Source of the DNA: Acidovorax sp. GBBC 1281
GTDB taxonomy: Bacteria; Pseudomonadota; Gammaproteobacteria; Burkholderiales; Burkholderiaceae_C
Assembly (NCBI RefSeq): GCF_028473645.1
Contig: NZ_CP097269.1
Span: 4,420,001-4,484,000 of the forward strand
DNA: 64,000 nt
Direction of reading: 5' to 3'
Positions 42,604 to 51,300 of this stretch are shown one piece after another (the first letter of the stretch is position 1; each line of letters begins with the position of its first letter). The notes below the pieces were generated by a model that was not told where the DNA came from, ran no database searches, and was given only the letters and a program-made list of their open reading frames with translations. Position numbers and translations under genes: made by a program.

Positions 42604-43269
42604 TCAGCGAAAACGCGACTGCGGCACCACCTGCAGCTCGCCGTCGAGCGAACCGATGTAGCCCGCCAGCGCCTTCAGTTCGGCATTCGTGAACTGCTTG
42701 GCAATGCCCGCCATGATGGCGTTCGAGCGGCCCAGGTGCGCGTTGTTCGGGTCGGCCTTGTAGGCCTTGAGCGCCACGAACAGATAGTCCGCATGCTGGC
42801 CTGAAATCTTGGGATACGACGGATCGATGGGCTTGGCGAAGTTATCGCCGTGGCAGGACACGCACGCGCCCTTTTGCAGCAGCTGCGCCACCTGCACGCT
42901 CGGCTCGCGCGTGGGCTTGGCCGGCAGGTTGGCGCCCTCGCGCACCTGGGCCGCGTAGTACGCGGACACATCGGCGATGTCCTGGTCGGTGAGCGAGTCG
43001 GCAATGCCGCGCATGGTCGGGTGCTTGCGGTCGCCCTTCTTGTAGGCGTTCAGGGCCGAGGCAATGTAGCGCTCGCCCTGCCCCGAAATCATGGGCACCT
43101 TGTGCACTTCGGGAAAGCTGGCCTGGTAGCCCGGAATGCCGTGGCAACCGATGCACATGGCGACCTTGCCCTGGCCCGCCTTGGCATCGCCCTTGGTCTC
43201 CTGGGCCTGCGAAACCGCGGTCACGCAAGCGACAGCCAGGGCAAATATCGTGGTCAACTTCTTGTTCAT
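42604..43269 (-). CDS. Cytochrome c4 (diheme)
   Basis: A 221-aa periplasmic diheme electron carrier. The signal peptide ends at VSQAQ. There are two CxxCH heme sites, CIGCH (residues 39-43) and CVSCH (136-140), each with a downstream axial Met (MISGQGERYIASAL; MAGIAKQFTNAEL). Cytochrome c4 carries electrons from the bc1 complex to terminal oxidases. The ATG at 43269 is divergent from the MoxR gene, with 104 bp between starts. Confidence 0.94.
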   Translation of the reverse strand: MNKKLTTIFALAVACVTAVSQAQETKGDAKAGQGKVAMCIGCHGIPGYQASFPEVHKVPMISGQGERYIASALNAYKKGDRKHPTMRGIADSLTDQDIADVSAYYAAQVREGANLPAKPTREPSVQVAQLLQKGACVSCHGDNFAKPIDPSYPKISGQHADYLFVALKAYKADPNNAHLGRSNAIMAGIAKQFTNAELKALAGYIGSLDGELQVVPQSRFR

Positions 43270-43373
43270 TTTGCGCGCACAATCTCGTGGAAGTTTGTCG
43301 GTGCTCGGGCAGAAAACGATTATAGCCAGCGCCTTTCCAGGCCTTTTATCAACGATTACCCTATTTACGGCCC

Positions 43374-44228
43374 ATGAAATTCCAAGGCTCACAGAGTTAC
43401 GTTGCCACTCAGGACCTGATGCTCGCAGTGAATGCGGCCATCACCTTGCAGCGCCCGCTGCTCGTCAAGGGCGAGCCCGGCACCGGCAAGACCATGCTGG
43501 CCGAAGAGGTCTCGCGCGAGCTGGGCATGCCGCTCCTGCAGTGGCACATCAAGTCCACCACCAAGGCGCAGCAGGGGCTGTACGAATACGACGCCGTGAG
43601 CCGCCTGCGCGACAGCCAGCTGGGCGATGCCGACAGCAGCGAGCGCGTGAAGGACATCCTCAACTACATCGTGCAGGGCGTGCTGTGGCAGGCCTTCACC
43701 GCGGACCAGCCCGTGGCGCTGCTGATCGACGAGATCGACAAGGCCGACATCGAATTCCCGAACGATCTGCTGCGCGAGATCGACCGCATGGAGTTCTACT
43801 GCTACGAAACGCGCGAACTCATCCGCGCCAAGCACCGGCCGCTGGTCTTCATCACGTCCAACAACGAAAAAGAGCTGCCCGACGCGTTCCTGCGCCGCTG
43901 CTTCTTCCACTACATCAAGTTCCCCGAAGCCGAGACGATGCGCAAGATCGTGGACGTGCACTTTCCCACGCTCAAGGCCGAACTGCTCGCCGTGGCGATG
44001 AAGACGTTCTACGACGTGCGCGGCCTGCCGGGCCTCAAGAAGAAGCCGTCCACTAGCGAACTCATCGACTGGCTCAAGCTGCTCGTGGCCGAAGACATTC
44101 CGCTCGAAGCCCTGCAAAGCGCCGACCAAAAGGTCGCCGTGCCGCCGCTCGTGGGTGCCCTGCTCAAGAACGAACAGGACGTGGGCCTGTTCGAGAAGCT
44201 GGTCTTCATGAACCAGCGCAACCGATGA
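43374..44228 (+). CDS. MoxR family AAA+ ATPase (second locus)
   Basis: A 284-aa MoxR ATPase. Walker A is GEPGTGKT (residues 33-40), Walker B is ALLIDEIDKAD, sensor 1 is FITSNNEKELPDAF, and an arginine finger lies in LRRCFFHYIKFP. It acts as a chaperone for a VWA partner; the CoxE-like VWA gene three genes downstream is the expected partner. It is distinct from the MoxR of the yeh-like operon (shorter, GTGKT rather than GTAKS). Confidence 0.94.
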   Translation: MKFQGSQSYVATQDLMLAVNAAITLQRPLLVKGEPGTGKTMLAEEVSRELGMPLLQWHIKSTTKAQQGLYEYDAVSRLRDSQLGDADSSERVKDILNYIVQGVLWQAFTADQPVALLIDEIDKADIEFPNDLLREIDRMEFYCYETRELIRAKHRPLVFITSNNEKELPDAFLRRCFFHYIKFPEAETMRKIVDVHFPTLKAELLAVAMKTFYDVRGLPGLKKKPSTSELIDWLKLLVAEDIPLEALQSADQKVAVPPLVGALLKNEQDVGLFEKLVFMNQRNR

Positions 44229-44238
44229 AGGGCCCGCG

Positions 44239-44469
44239 ATGAGCAGCGCACGCCGCCTGCTGATGGAAGGCCTGTCCGACGCCGTGGGCTTCGTGGGCGG
44301 AGCGCTCGCGGGCTACTGGATCGGCCACCTGCTGGGCTTCGACGTCTTCACCTCGGGCTACGGCCCGTCCAGCCTGGCGGGCATCGCCCTCGTGGGCCTG
44401 GGCGGCGGCTTCGGCCTGCAGGCGGCACGGCGCTGGCGCGCCAGCCGCGCACCCAGCGACAAGGAGTGA
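44239..44469 (+). CDS. Small glycine-rich membrane protein
   Basis: A 76-aa protein with two hydrophobic Gly-rich segments (AVGFVGGALAGYWIGHLLGF and SLAGIALVGLGGGFGLQAA) and a basic C-terminus (RRWRASRAPSDKE). I know no family name for it. It starts 10 bp after the MoxR stop and 8 bp before the GNAT gene, so it is part of this operon. Confidence 0.7.
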   Translation: MSSARRLLMEGLSDAVGFVGGALAGYWIGHLLGFDVFTSGYGPSSLAGIALVGLGGGFGLQAARRWRASRAPSDKE

Positions 44470-44477
44470 TTCTTTCC

Positions 44478-45080
44478 ATGGCTTTCGTCGAACCCGTCAC
44501 CCTGCGCGATCGCGGCATCCGCCTGGAGCCCCTTGCGCTGTCGCATGAAGAGGGCCTGCGCGCCGCGGCCACCGATGGCGCGCTTTGGACGCTGCGCATC
44601 ACCTCCGTCCCCGAGCCGCAGGACGTGCGCGCCTACATCGAGACCGCCCTGGCCGGCCGCGAGCAAGGCCACCGCTTCGCCTTCGCCGTGGTGCAGGAAG
44701 ACACGGGCAAAGTGCTGGGCACCAGCAGCTACCACGACATCGTGCCGGCCGTGAAGCGCGTGGAGATCGGCTTCACCTGGTATGCCAAGAGTGTGCAGCG
44801 CACGCATGTCAACACCACGTGCAAGCTGCTGCTGCTGGGCCACGCCTTCGACACGCTGGGATGCCACGTGGTGGGCTGGCGCACCGACAACTACAACTTC
44901 GCCTCGCAGCGCGCCATCGAGCGCCTGGGTGCAAAAAAAGACGGCGTGCTGCGCGGCCACGCGCTGCGCCGCGACGGCACCATCCGCGACACGGTGATGT
45001 ACAGCATGCGCTCGGGCGAATGGCCGGAAGCCAAAGCCCAGTTGCTATACCTTTTGCAGCAGCACGCCCTAGTGGAATAA
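44478..45080 (+). CDS. GNAT family acetyltransferase (RimJ/RimL-like)
   Basis: A 200-aa N-acetyltransferase of the type that acetylates protein N-termini or small amines. Conserved blocks: RFAFAVVQEDTGKVLGTSSY, then RVEIGFTWYAKSVQRT, then NFASQRAIERLGAKKDGVLR for acetyl-CoA binding. The last 13 residues (LLYLLQQHALVE) are encoded by a dispersed repeat. An AAGGAG lies 12 nt before the ATG at 44478, and a GTG at 44466 is an alternative start. Confidence 0.9.
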   Translation: MAFVEPVTLRDRGIRLEPLALSHEEGLRAAATDGALWTLRITSVPEPQDVRAYIETALAGREQGHRFAFAVVQEDTGKVLGTSSYHDIVPAVKRVEIGFTWYAKSVQRTHVNTTCKLLLLGHAFDTLGCHVVGWRTDNYNFASQRAIERLGAKKDGVLRGHALRRDGTIRDTVMYSMRSGEWPEAKAQLLYLLQQHALVE

Positions 45081-45098
45081 GCGCCAGAGGGCTAAAAG
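45043..45098 (+). repeat. Dispersed repeat copy C overlapping the end of the GNAT gene
   Basis: Plus strand: TTGCTATACCTTTTGC, then GCCCTAGTGGAATAAGCGCC, then AGAGGGCTAAAAGG. The word GCCCTAGTGGAATAAGCGC aligns with copies A and B. The GNAT stop codon (TAA at 45078-45080) lies inside it. Confidence 0.8.
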
Positions 45099-45108
45099 GC
45101 TTCAACCC

Positions 45109-46296
45109 ATGCTGATCGACTTCTTCTACACCCTGCGCGCCGGCCAGTTGCCGGTGTCGGTGAAGGAATACCTCACCCTGCTGGAGGCCCTGCAGGCCGG
45201 CGTGGTGGGCCCGAACTCGGACGACGCCTGGAGCCTGGACGACTTCTACCACCTCGCGCGCATCGTGCTCGTGAAGGACGAGAAGCACTTCGACAAGTTC
45301 GACCGGGCTTTCGGCGCCTATTTCAAGGGCGTGGAGATGGTGGCCGACTTCCGCAAGGACATCCCCGCCGACTGGCTGCGCAAGATCCTGGAGCGCGAGC
45401 TCACGCCCGAGCAGAAGGCCGCCATCGAGAAGATGGGCTGGGACGAGTTGATGGAAACGCTCAAGAAGCGCCTGGAAGAGCAGAAGGAGCGCCACGAGGG
45501 CGGCAACAAGTGGATCGGCACGGGCGGCACCAGCCCCTTCGGGCACGGCGGCTACAACCCGCAGGGCGTGCGCATCGGCGGCGCGGGCAAGAACAAGAGC
45601 GCCGTGAAGGTGTGGGACCAGCGCGCCTACAAGGACTACGACGACACGCAGGAACTGGGCACGCGCAACATCAAGGTGGCGCTGCGGCGGCTGCGCAAGT
45701 TCGCTCGCGAAGGGCACGAGATGGAGCTGGATCTGCCGGACACCATCCGCAGCACGGCGGCGAACGCGGGCTACCTGGATATCAAGATGGTCCCCGAGCG
45801 CCACAACAACGTGAAGGTGCTGCTGCTCATGGACGTGGGCGGCACCATGGACGAGCACGTGCAGCGCGTGGAAGAGCTTTTTTCCGCGGTGAAGACGGAG
45901 TTCAAGCACCTGGAGTTCTATTACTTCCACAACTGCGTGTACGACTTCATGTGGAGGAACAACCGCCGCCGCTTCGCCGAGAAGTTTCCGACCTGGGACA
46001 TCATCCGCAAGTACAACAAGGACTACAAGCTCATCTTCGTGGGCGATGCCACCATGAGCCCCTATGAGATCCTGCAGCCCGGCGGCAGCGTGGAATACGA
46101 CAACGAAGAGGCCGGCGCCGAGTGGCTGCAGCGCCTGATCCATGCCTTTCCCCGGTTCGCCTGGATCAACCCCGAGCCGCAGGGCGTGTGGCAGTACCGG
46201 CAAAGCATCGGCATCATCCAGCAGATCGTGGGCCAGCGCATGTACCCGCTGTCGCTCAAGGGCCTGGAAGAAACCATGCGGCTGCTGTCCAAGTGA
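45109..46296 (+). CDS. CoxE-like VWA domain protein
   Basis: A 395-aa protein of the COG3825/CoxE type. The N-terminal half is helical; a Gly-rich linker (WIGTGGTSPFGHGGYNPQG) precedes the VWA domain. The MIDAS motif reads LLLMDVGGTMDEH, with Gly instead of the first Ser of DxSxS. DVGG is the usual form in this subgroup, so metal binding may be altered. The distal motif IFVGDATMSPYE follows. It is the expected partner of the MoxR ATPase at 43374. A terminator follows. Confidence 0.92.
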   Translation: MLIDFFYTLRAGQLPVSVKEYLTLLEALQAGVVGPNSDDAWSLDDFYHLARIVLVKDEKHFDKFDRAFGAYFKGVEMVADFRKDIPADWLRKILERELTPEQKAAIEKMGWDELMETLKKRLEEQKERHEGGNKWIGTGGTSPFGHGGYNPQGVRIGGAGKNKSAVKVWDQRAYKDYDDTQELGTRNIKVALRRLRKFAREGHEMELDLPDTIRSTAANAGYLDIKMVPERHNNVKVLLLMDVGGTMDEHVQRVEELFSAVKTEFKHLEFYYFHNCVYDFMWRNNRRRFAEKFPTWDIIRKYNKDYKLIFVGDATMSPYEILQPGGSVEYDNEEAGAEWLQRLIHAFPRFAWINPEPQGVWQYRQSIGIIQQIVGQRMYPLSLKGLEETMRLLSK

Positions 46297-46325
46297 CCGC
46301 CTGACTGCCGGGACCACCCAGCGCG

Positions 46326-46356
46326 CGCCGCTGTCTGACAGCGGCGGTGCGTTTTT
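46326..46356 (+). terminator. Rho-independent terminator after CoxE-like VWA gene
   Basis: The stem CGCCGCTGT (46326-46334) pairs with ACAGCGGCG (46338-46346) around a 3-nt loop, followed after 5 nt by TTTTT (46352-46356). It ends the second MoxR/VWA operon. Confidence 0.8.
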
Positions 46357-46445
46357 CAGGCCATAGTGCCCCCAATTGCCGTTGCGCACCCCGGATGCGA
46401 CGGCCTGGCAGCACTCCCTTCCAGCCCCACAAAGCCCTCTTTTAC

Positions 46446-48347
46446 GTGTCCCTCCCCGCAACGCATTTTTCGAGACGATTTCCGACGCCGGCCTTGTGGC
46501 CGGCGTTGCTGCTTTCGAGCCTGGTGGCCCTGCAGGGCTGCAGCCTGCTGCCGGGCGCCAAGGAAGGCACGGTGGACAACAACACCATCCAGTCCGATGC
46601 CGGTGCCGGCACCGGGCCCGATGCGTTCTCGCTCGAAGTGCGCGCACCCGATGCCGTGCGCGAATACCTCACGCGGCACATGGAGCTGCAGCGCTTTCGC
46701 CAGCTGCCCGACCTGCAGTCGAGCGAGATCACCCGCCTGCTGGGCGCGGCCGAGTCCAACGCGCGAGAGTTGCTCGGCACCCTGGGCTATTTCAGCCCCA
46801 CGCTCACCATCACGATGCAGGAGACGCCCGGCAGCGCCGGCGCGCCGCGCACCATCACCGTGGAGGTGGAGCCCGGCCCGCAGACCCGCGTGGCCCGCGC
46901 CGACATCGATTTCACCGGCGCCGAGGCCGATTCGCCCCAGTTCGCCAACCGACGCGCGCGCGTGCAGCGCAGCTGGTCGCTCGCGCCCGGCCAGCCCTTC
47001 ACGCAGGACGCCTGGGACGGCGCCAAATCCCAGGGCCTGCGCCAATTGCAAGCCACGCGCTATCCCACCGCCAGCATCGCCAAAAGCCGCGCGGAAATCG
47101 ACGCCGACCGCAACGAAGCCCAGCTGGGCGTGACCTACGACCCCGGCCCCCCCTACCGCTTCGGCGCGCTGCGCGTGCAGGGCGGAGAGCGCTACAGCGC
47201 CGACGGTGCGCGCCGCATCGCCCGCCTGCCCACGGGTGCCGACTACAGCGAAGCCCAGTTGCTCGATGCGCAGATGCGGCTGGCCAGCAGCGGCTACTAC
47301 GACGCCGTGTTCCTCTCGCTGGAAACCGATGGCACCGACCCGCAGGCCGCGCCCGTGGTGGCCCAGGTGCGCGAGGCCCCCCTGCAGAAGGTGGTGTTCG
47401 GCGTGGGCCTGTCGACCGACAGCGGCCCGCGGCTGAGCGTGGACCACATCCACAACCAGTTGCCCGGCATCGGCTGGCGCGCCGTCAGCAAGGTCTCGGT
47501 GGACCGCAAGAACAAGCTGCTGTCCACCGACTGGACCGACCTGCCCGGCGAGGACGGCTGGCGCTGGTTCACCGGCGCGCAGGTGCAGCGCGAGACCACG
47601 GGCGACTACGAGGTCAACAGCAGCCGCCTGCGGGGCGGCCGCAGCAAGAGCACCGACCACATCGACCGCAGCTATTTCCTGCAGCACGACACCGCCAAGA
47701 GCCAGGGCACGGACGCGCCGCCCTCCAGCGCGGCCATCAGCGCCAACTACGGCTGGACGGGCCGCTACTTCAACAACACCACCAATCCCACGCGGGGCTT
47801 CGGCCTGGCCGCGGAGCTGGGCGTGGGCACCACGCTGCGGCCCGAGCGCGACCCGTTCGTGCGGGCCTACCTGCGGTGGCAGTCGTTCTACCCCATGGGC
47901 CGCGTGGACATGGGCGAAGGCGTCACCCGCACCAGCCGGCTGGCCCTGCGCGCCGAAGGCGGTGCAGTGCTCGCGCGCCGCGCGGCCGAGATCCCGGTGA
48001 CCACGCTGTTCCTGACCGGGGGCGACACCACGGTGCGCGGCTACGGCTACCGTGAGATCGGGGCGCGCACCTCCAACGGCCAGTTGTATGGCGGCCGCTA
48101 CCTGACCGTGGCCAGCGCCGAATGGCAGCGGCCCATCGAGTTCCGCGGCAACCGCACCGATTTCGAAACCGCCATGTTCATCGATGCCGGCGCGGTGGCC
48201 GACCGCGCGGGCGACCTGGACCCGCGCGTGGGCGTGGGCGCCGGCCTGCGCTGGCGCAGCCCCGTCGGGCCGCTGCAGGCCGACCTGGCCTATGGCGTGC
48301 AGGCCAAGCAACTGCGGCTGCACCTGAGGCTGGGCTTCAGCTTCTGA
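46446..48347 (+). CDS. tamA: Translocation and assembly module subunit TamA (BamA-like)
   Basis: A 633-aa outer-membrane protein of the Omp85 family. The N-terminal signal carries a lipobox-like LQGC at residue 32 or so, then come three POTRA domains (about 60-290) and a 16-strand barrel with the lid motif VRGYGYREIG. It ends in Phe (LRLGFSF). It starts with GTG at 46446; there is no ATG close to the signal. With TamB it assembles autotransporters and other outer-membrane proteins. It lies 18 bp before tamB. Confidence 0.92.
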   Translation: MSLPATHFSRRFPTPALWPALLLSSLVALQGCSLLPGAKEGTVDNNTIQSDAGAGTGPDAFSLEVRAPDAVREYLTRHMELQRFRQLPDLQSSEITRLLGAAESNARELLGTLGYFSPTLTITMQETPGSAGAPRTITVEVEPGPQTRVARADIDFTGAEADSPQFANRRARVQRSWSLAPGQPFTQDAWDGAKSQGLRQLQATRYPTASIAKSRAEIDADRNEAQLGVTYDPGPPYRFGALRVQGGERYSADGARRIARLPTGADYSEAQLLDAQMRLASSGYYDAVFLSLETDGTDPQAAPVVAQVREAPLQKVVFGVGLSTDSGPRLSVDHIHNQLPGIGWRAVSKVSVDRKNKLLSTDWTDLPGEDGWRWFTGAQVQRETTGDYEVNSSRLRGGRSKSTDHIDRSYFLQHDTAKSQGTDAPPSSAAISANYGWTGRYFNNTTNPTRGFGLAAELGVGTTLRPERDPFVRAYLRWQSFYPMGRVDMGEGVTRTSRLALRAEGGAVLARRAAEIPVTTLFLTGGDTTVRGYGYREIGARTSNGQLYGGRYLTVASAEWQRPIEFRGNRTDFETAMFIDAGAVADRAGDLDPRVGVGAGLRWRSPVGPLQADLAYGVQAKQLRLHLRLGFSF

Positions 48348-48365
48348 CCGCACTCTGAAAGACCC

Positions 48366-51300
48366 ATGGCGACGCGCCCTCCCCGAAACCCCTACGCCGC
48401 CGCCGCGGCCCCCGTTCCCGCGCCCCGGCGCCGCCGCGGCTGGCGCATCGCCGCCTGGACCCTTGCCGCGCTGCTGGCCCTGGTCGCCCTCGTCCTCGGT
48501 GCGGCCTGGTGGTGGGCCGGTGGCCAAGCCTCGCTGGCCACCACGCTGGACCGCGCGGCACGCTACCTTCCCGCCGACCAGCAACTCGAAACCCGCGACG
48601 TGACCGGCTCGCTGCGCGCCGGCGGCCACATCGGCTGGCTGCGCTGGAGCAGCCCCACGCTGGCGGTGGAAGTCAACGATGCGCGCATTGCCTGGCAGCT
48701 GGCCCCCTTGCTGCAACGCCAGCTCACCCTGGGCGAAGTGCATGCGGCCGAGGTCAAGATCATCCCGCAGGGCCCGCCCCGCACCGAGCCCGACACGCCG
48801 CCACAGCCGCTGCAATCGCTGGAACTGCCGCTGCGCATCGACCTGCCGTTCCGCGTGGACGCCATCACCTGGGCAGCGCCCAGCCCGGTCACCGCGCAGG
48901 GGCTGGCAGGCCACTACCGCTACGACGGCACCCACCACCGACTGGCGCTGGACAGCGTGGCCTTCGCCCAGGGCCACTATTCCGGACAGGCCACCGTGCA
49001 GGCCCAGGCGCCGATGGCGCTGGAGCTGAAGGCCGACGGCACCGTGCGCACGGCATCGCCGGGCGGCGGCGACGACATCGAAGCCAAGGCCCATGCCGAG
49101 GCCAAAGGCACCTTGGCCACCGCAGCCGCACGGCTGCAGATCACCGCCCAATTGCAGGCGCAGGCCGCCGAGCCATTGACAGCGGCTCCGCCCGCAGCAG
49201 GTGCATCCAGCCCCGGCCCTGCCCCGTCCGCCAAACCCGCCAAACCCGCAAAACCCAACAAGCCCGCAGCCCGCCCCGCGGCGCCTGCCGAACCGATGCG
49301 TGCCGACGTGCAGGCCGAGATCGCTCCCTGGGCTGCGCAACCCTTGCTGCAGGCGCGCGCCGATGTCGAATCGCTCGACTTGGCCGCGCTGTGGCCGCAG
49401 GCCCCCGTGACTTCGCTGAGCGGGCAACTGCGCGTGGACCCTGCCGCTGCTGCCGCACCCGGTGCCACCGCCGCAGGCTGGGCCATCGGTGCCCAGTTGC
49501 GCAACGCCGTGCCGGGCCCGTGGGACCAGCGCCGGCTGCCCCTGGAAAGCATCGATGCCCAGGCCGCCTTCGACGGCACGCAGTGGACCGTGCCCGACGC
49601 CACTGCGCGCATCGGCAACGGCAGCGTGGCGTTGCAGGGCCGCTTCACGCCTGCCACGCGCGCCATGGAAGGCCGTGCCGAAGTGCGAGGTCTGCGCCCC
49701 AGCGCCCTCTACAGCACCCTGGACTCCACCCCCGTCGCCGGGCAGGCGCAGGCCCGGAGCGAAGGCGGCGACGGCGAACCGCTGGTGCGCTTTTCCGCCG
49801 ACCTGCGCGCCACCGGCACCGCGGCACCCCGGCGTGCCGGCGCGCCGGCAGCCTTGCGCGTCGAGCGGCTGGCCACCGAAGGCACCTGGCAAGGCAGCCG
49901 GCTGGCGCTCGCCCGCCTGCAGCTCGATGCCCTGCAGGCGCAGGTGAATGCACGCCAGTTGCAGATCGGCACGGCCGACCTGTCAGTCAAAGGACAGTTG
50001 CAGGCCACCGTGCCGGGTGCAACGGCCCAGATGGACGGCCAGATCGCTCCCCGGGCAGGCAACGGCCAGCTGGAGCTGCGCGTGGCCGATGCGCAGCGCG
50101 TGCAGCGCTGGATCGAGTCCTTGCCCGGCCTGGCCACCGCCCTGCGCGGCGCATCCATGCAGGGCGACGCCCAGCTCACCACCCGCTGGAACGGCGGCTG
50201 GCAGACCCTGCAGCGCCAATTGCAGGCGGCGGGCCTGCTGGCCCCGGCCGCCGCAGGCACGGCCCGCGCCGCTGCCGGCGAGCGGTTCGAATGGCAGGCC
50301 CGGCTGGCCGCGCCGCGCTTCGACGTCTCCCTGCCCGCCAGCGGCTCCGCCGCACCCATGGCCGTGCGGCTCACGGCGGTGCGCGCCGAACTGGCCGGCG
50401 GGTTGCCCCAGTCCACGCTGTCGCTGGACGGCGAGGCACGCGTGGACCGGCGCCGACTGGACCTGCGCCTGCGCGGCACCGCGGGCACGGCCGCCCCCGG
50501 GCAATGGAACGCGCAGATCACCGAGTTGCGTGCGCAGGCCCGCGACGACCAATTGCCCGGCCCCTGGACGGTGCAGTTCAACCAGCCGCTGTCCGTTGCT
50601 CTGCGCCAGTCGCCCAGCCTGCAGGTGGAGACCTCAGGGGGGCAGGCCACCGTCTCCGGCCCGGCGCCGGGGCAGGTCACGCTGCACTGGGAGCCCGTCC
50701 GTTTTGCCCAGGCCGCCAATGGCGCCATTGCCTTGCGCACGCAGGGCCGCCTGCAGGGGTTGCCCATGGCATGGACAGAAGCGTTCGGCCCCCAAGGCCA
50801 GGAAGCATTGCAGCGCCTGGGCCTGGCCGGCAACCTCGTGTTCGACGGCGACTGGGACGTGGACGCGGGCGACACCCTGCGCGCCAGTGCCAGCGTGCGG
50901 CGCGCCAGCGGCGACATCCGCGTGCTGGCCGGCAGCGCCGCGCCCACCACGACGGTGGTGCACAGCAGCGGCCAGGGCCAGGGCACCGGCCGCGCGCAGA
51001 CGAGCGAAGGGCCCGGCACGCCAGCGGGCGTGCGGCAGGCCGAAGTGCAGCTGCAAGCCGAAGGCGACACCGTGCGTGCCCGCGTGCAGTGGGACAGCGA
51101 ACGCGCCGGCCGCGTGCAGGCCGAGGGCAGCACCCGCCTGGCCCGTGCCGATGGCGGCTGGCAATGGCCTGCCGACGCACCGCTGGCCGCCACCGTGCGC
51201 GCCCAGTTGCCGGACGTGGGCGTGTGGTCCGCCCTGGCACCGCCGGGCTGGCGCGTGAAGGGCACGCTGGACGCCAATGTCGCCCTCGCCGGCAACCGCG

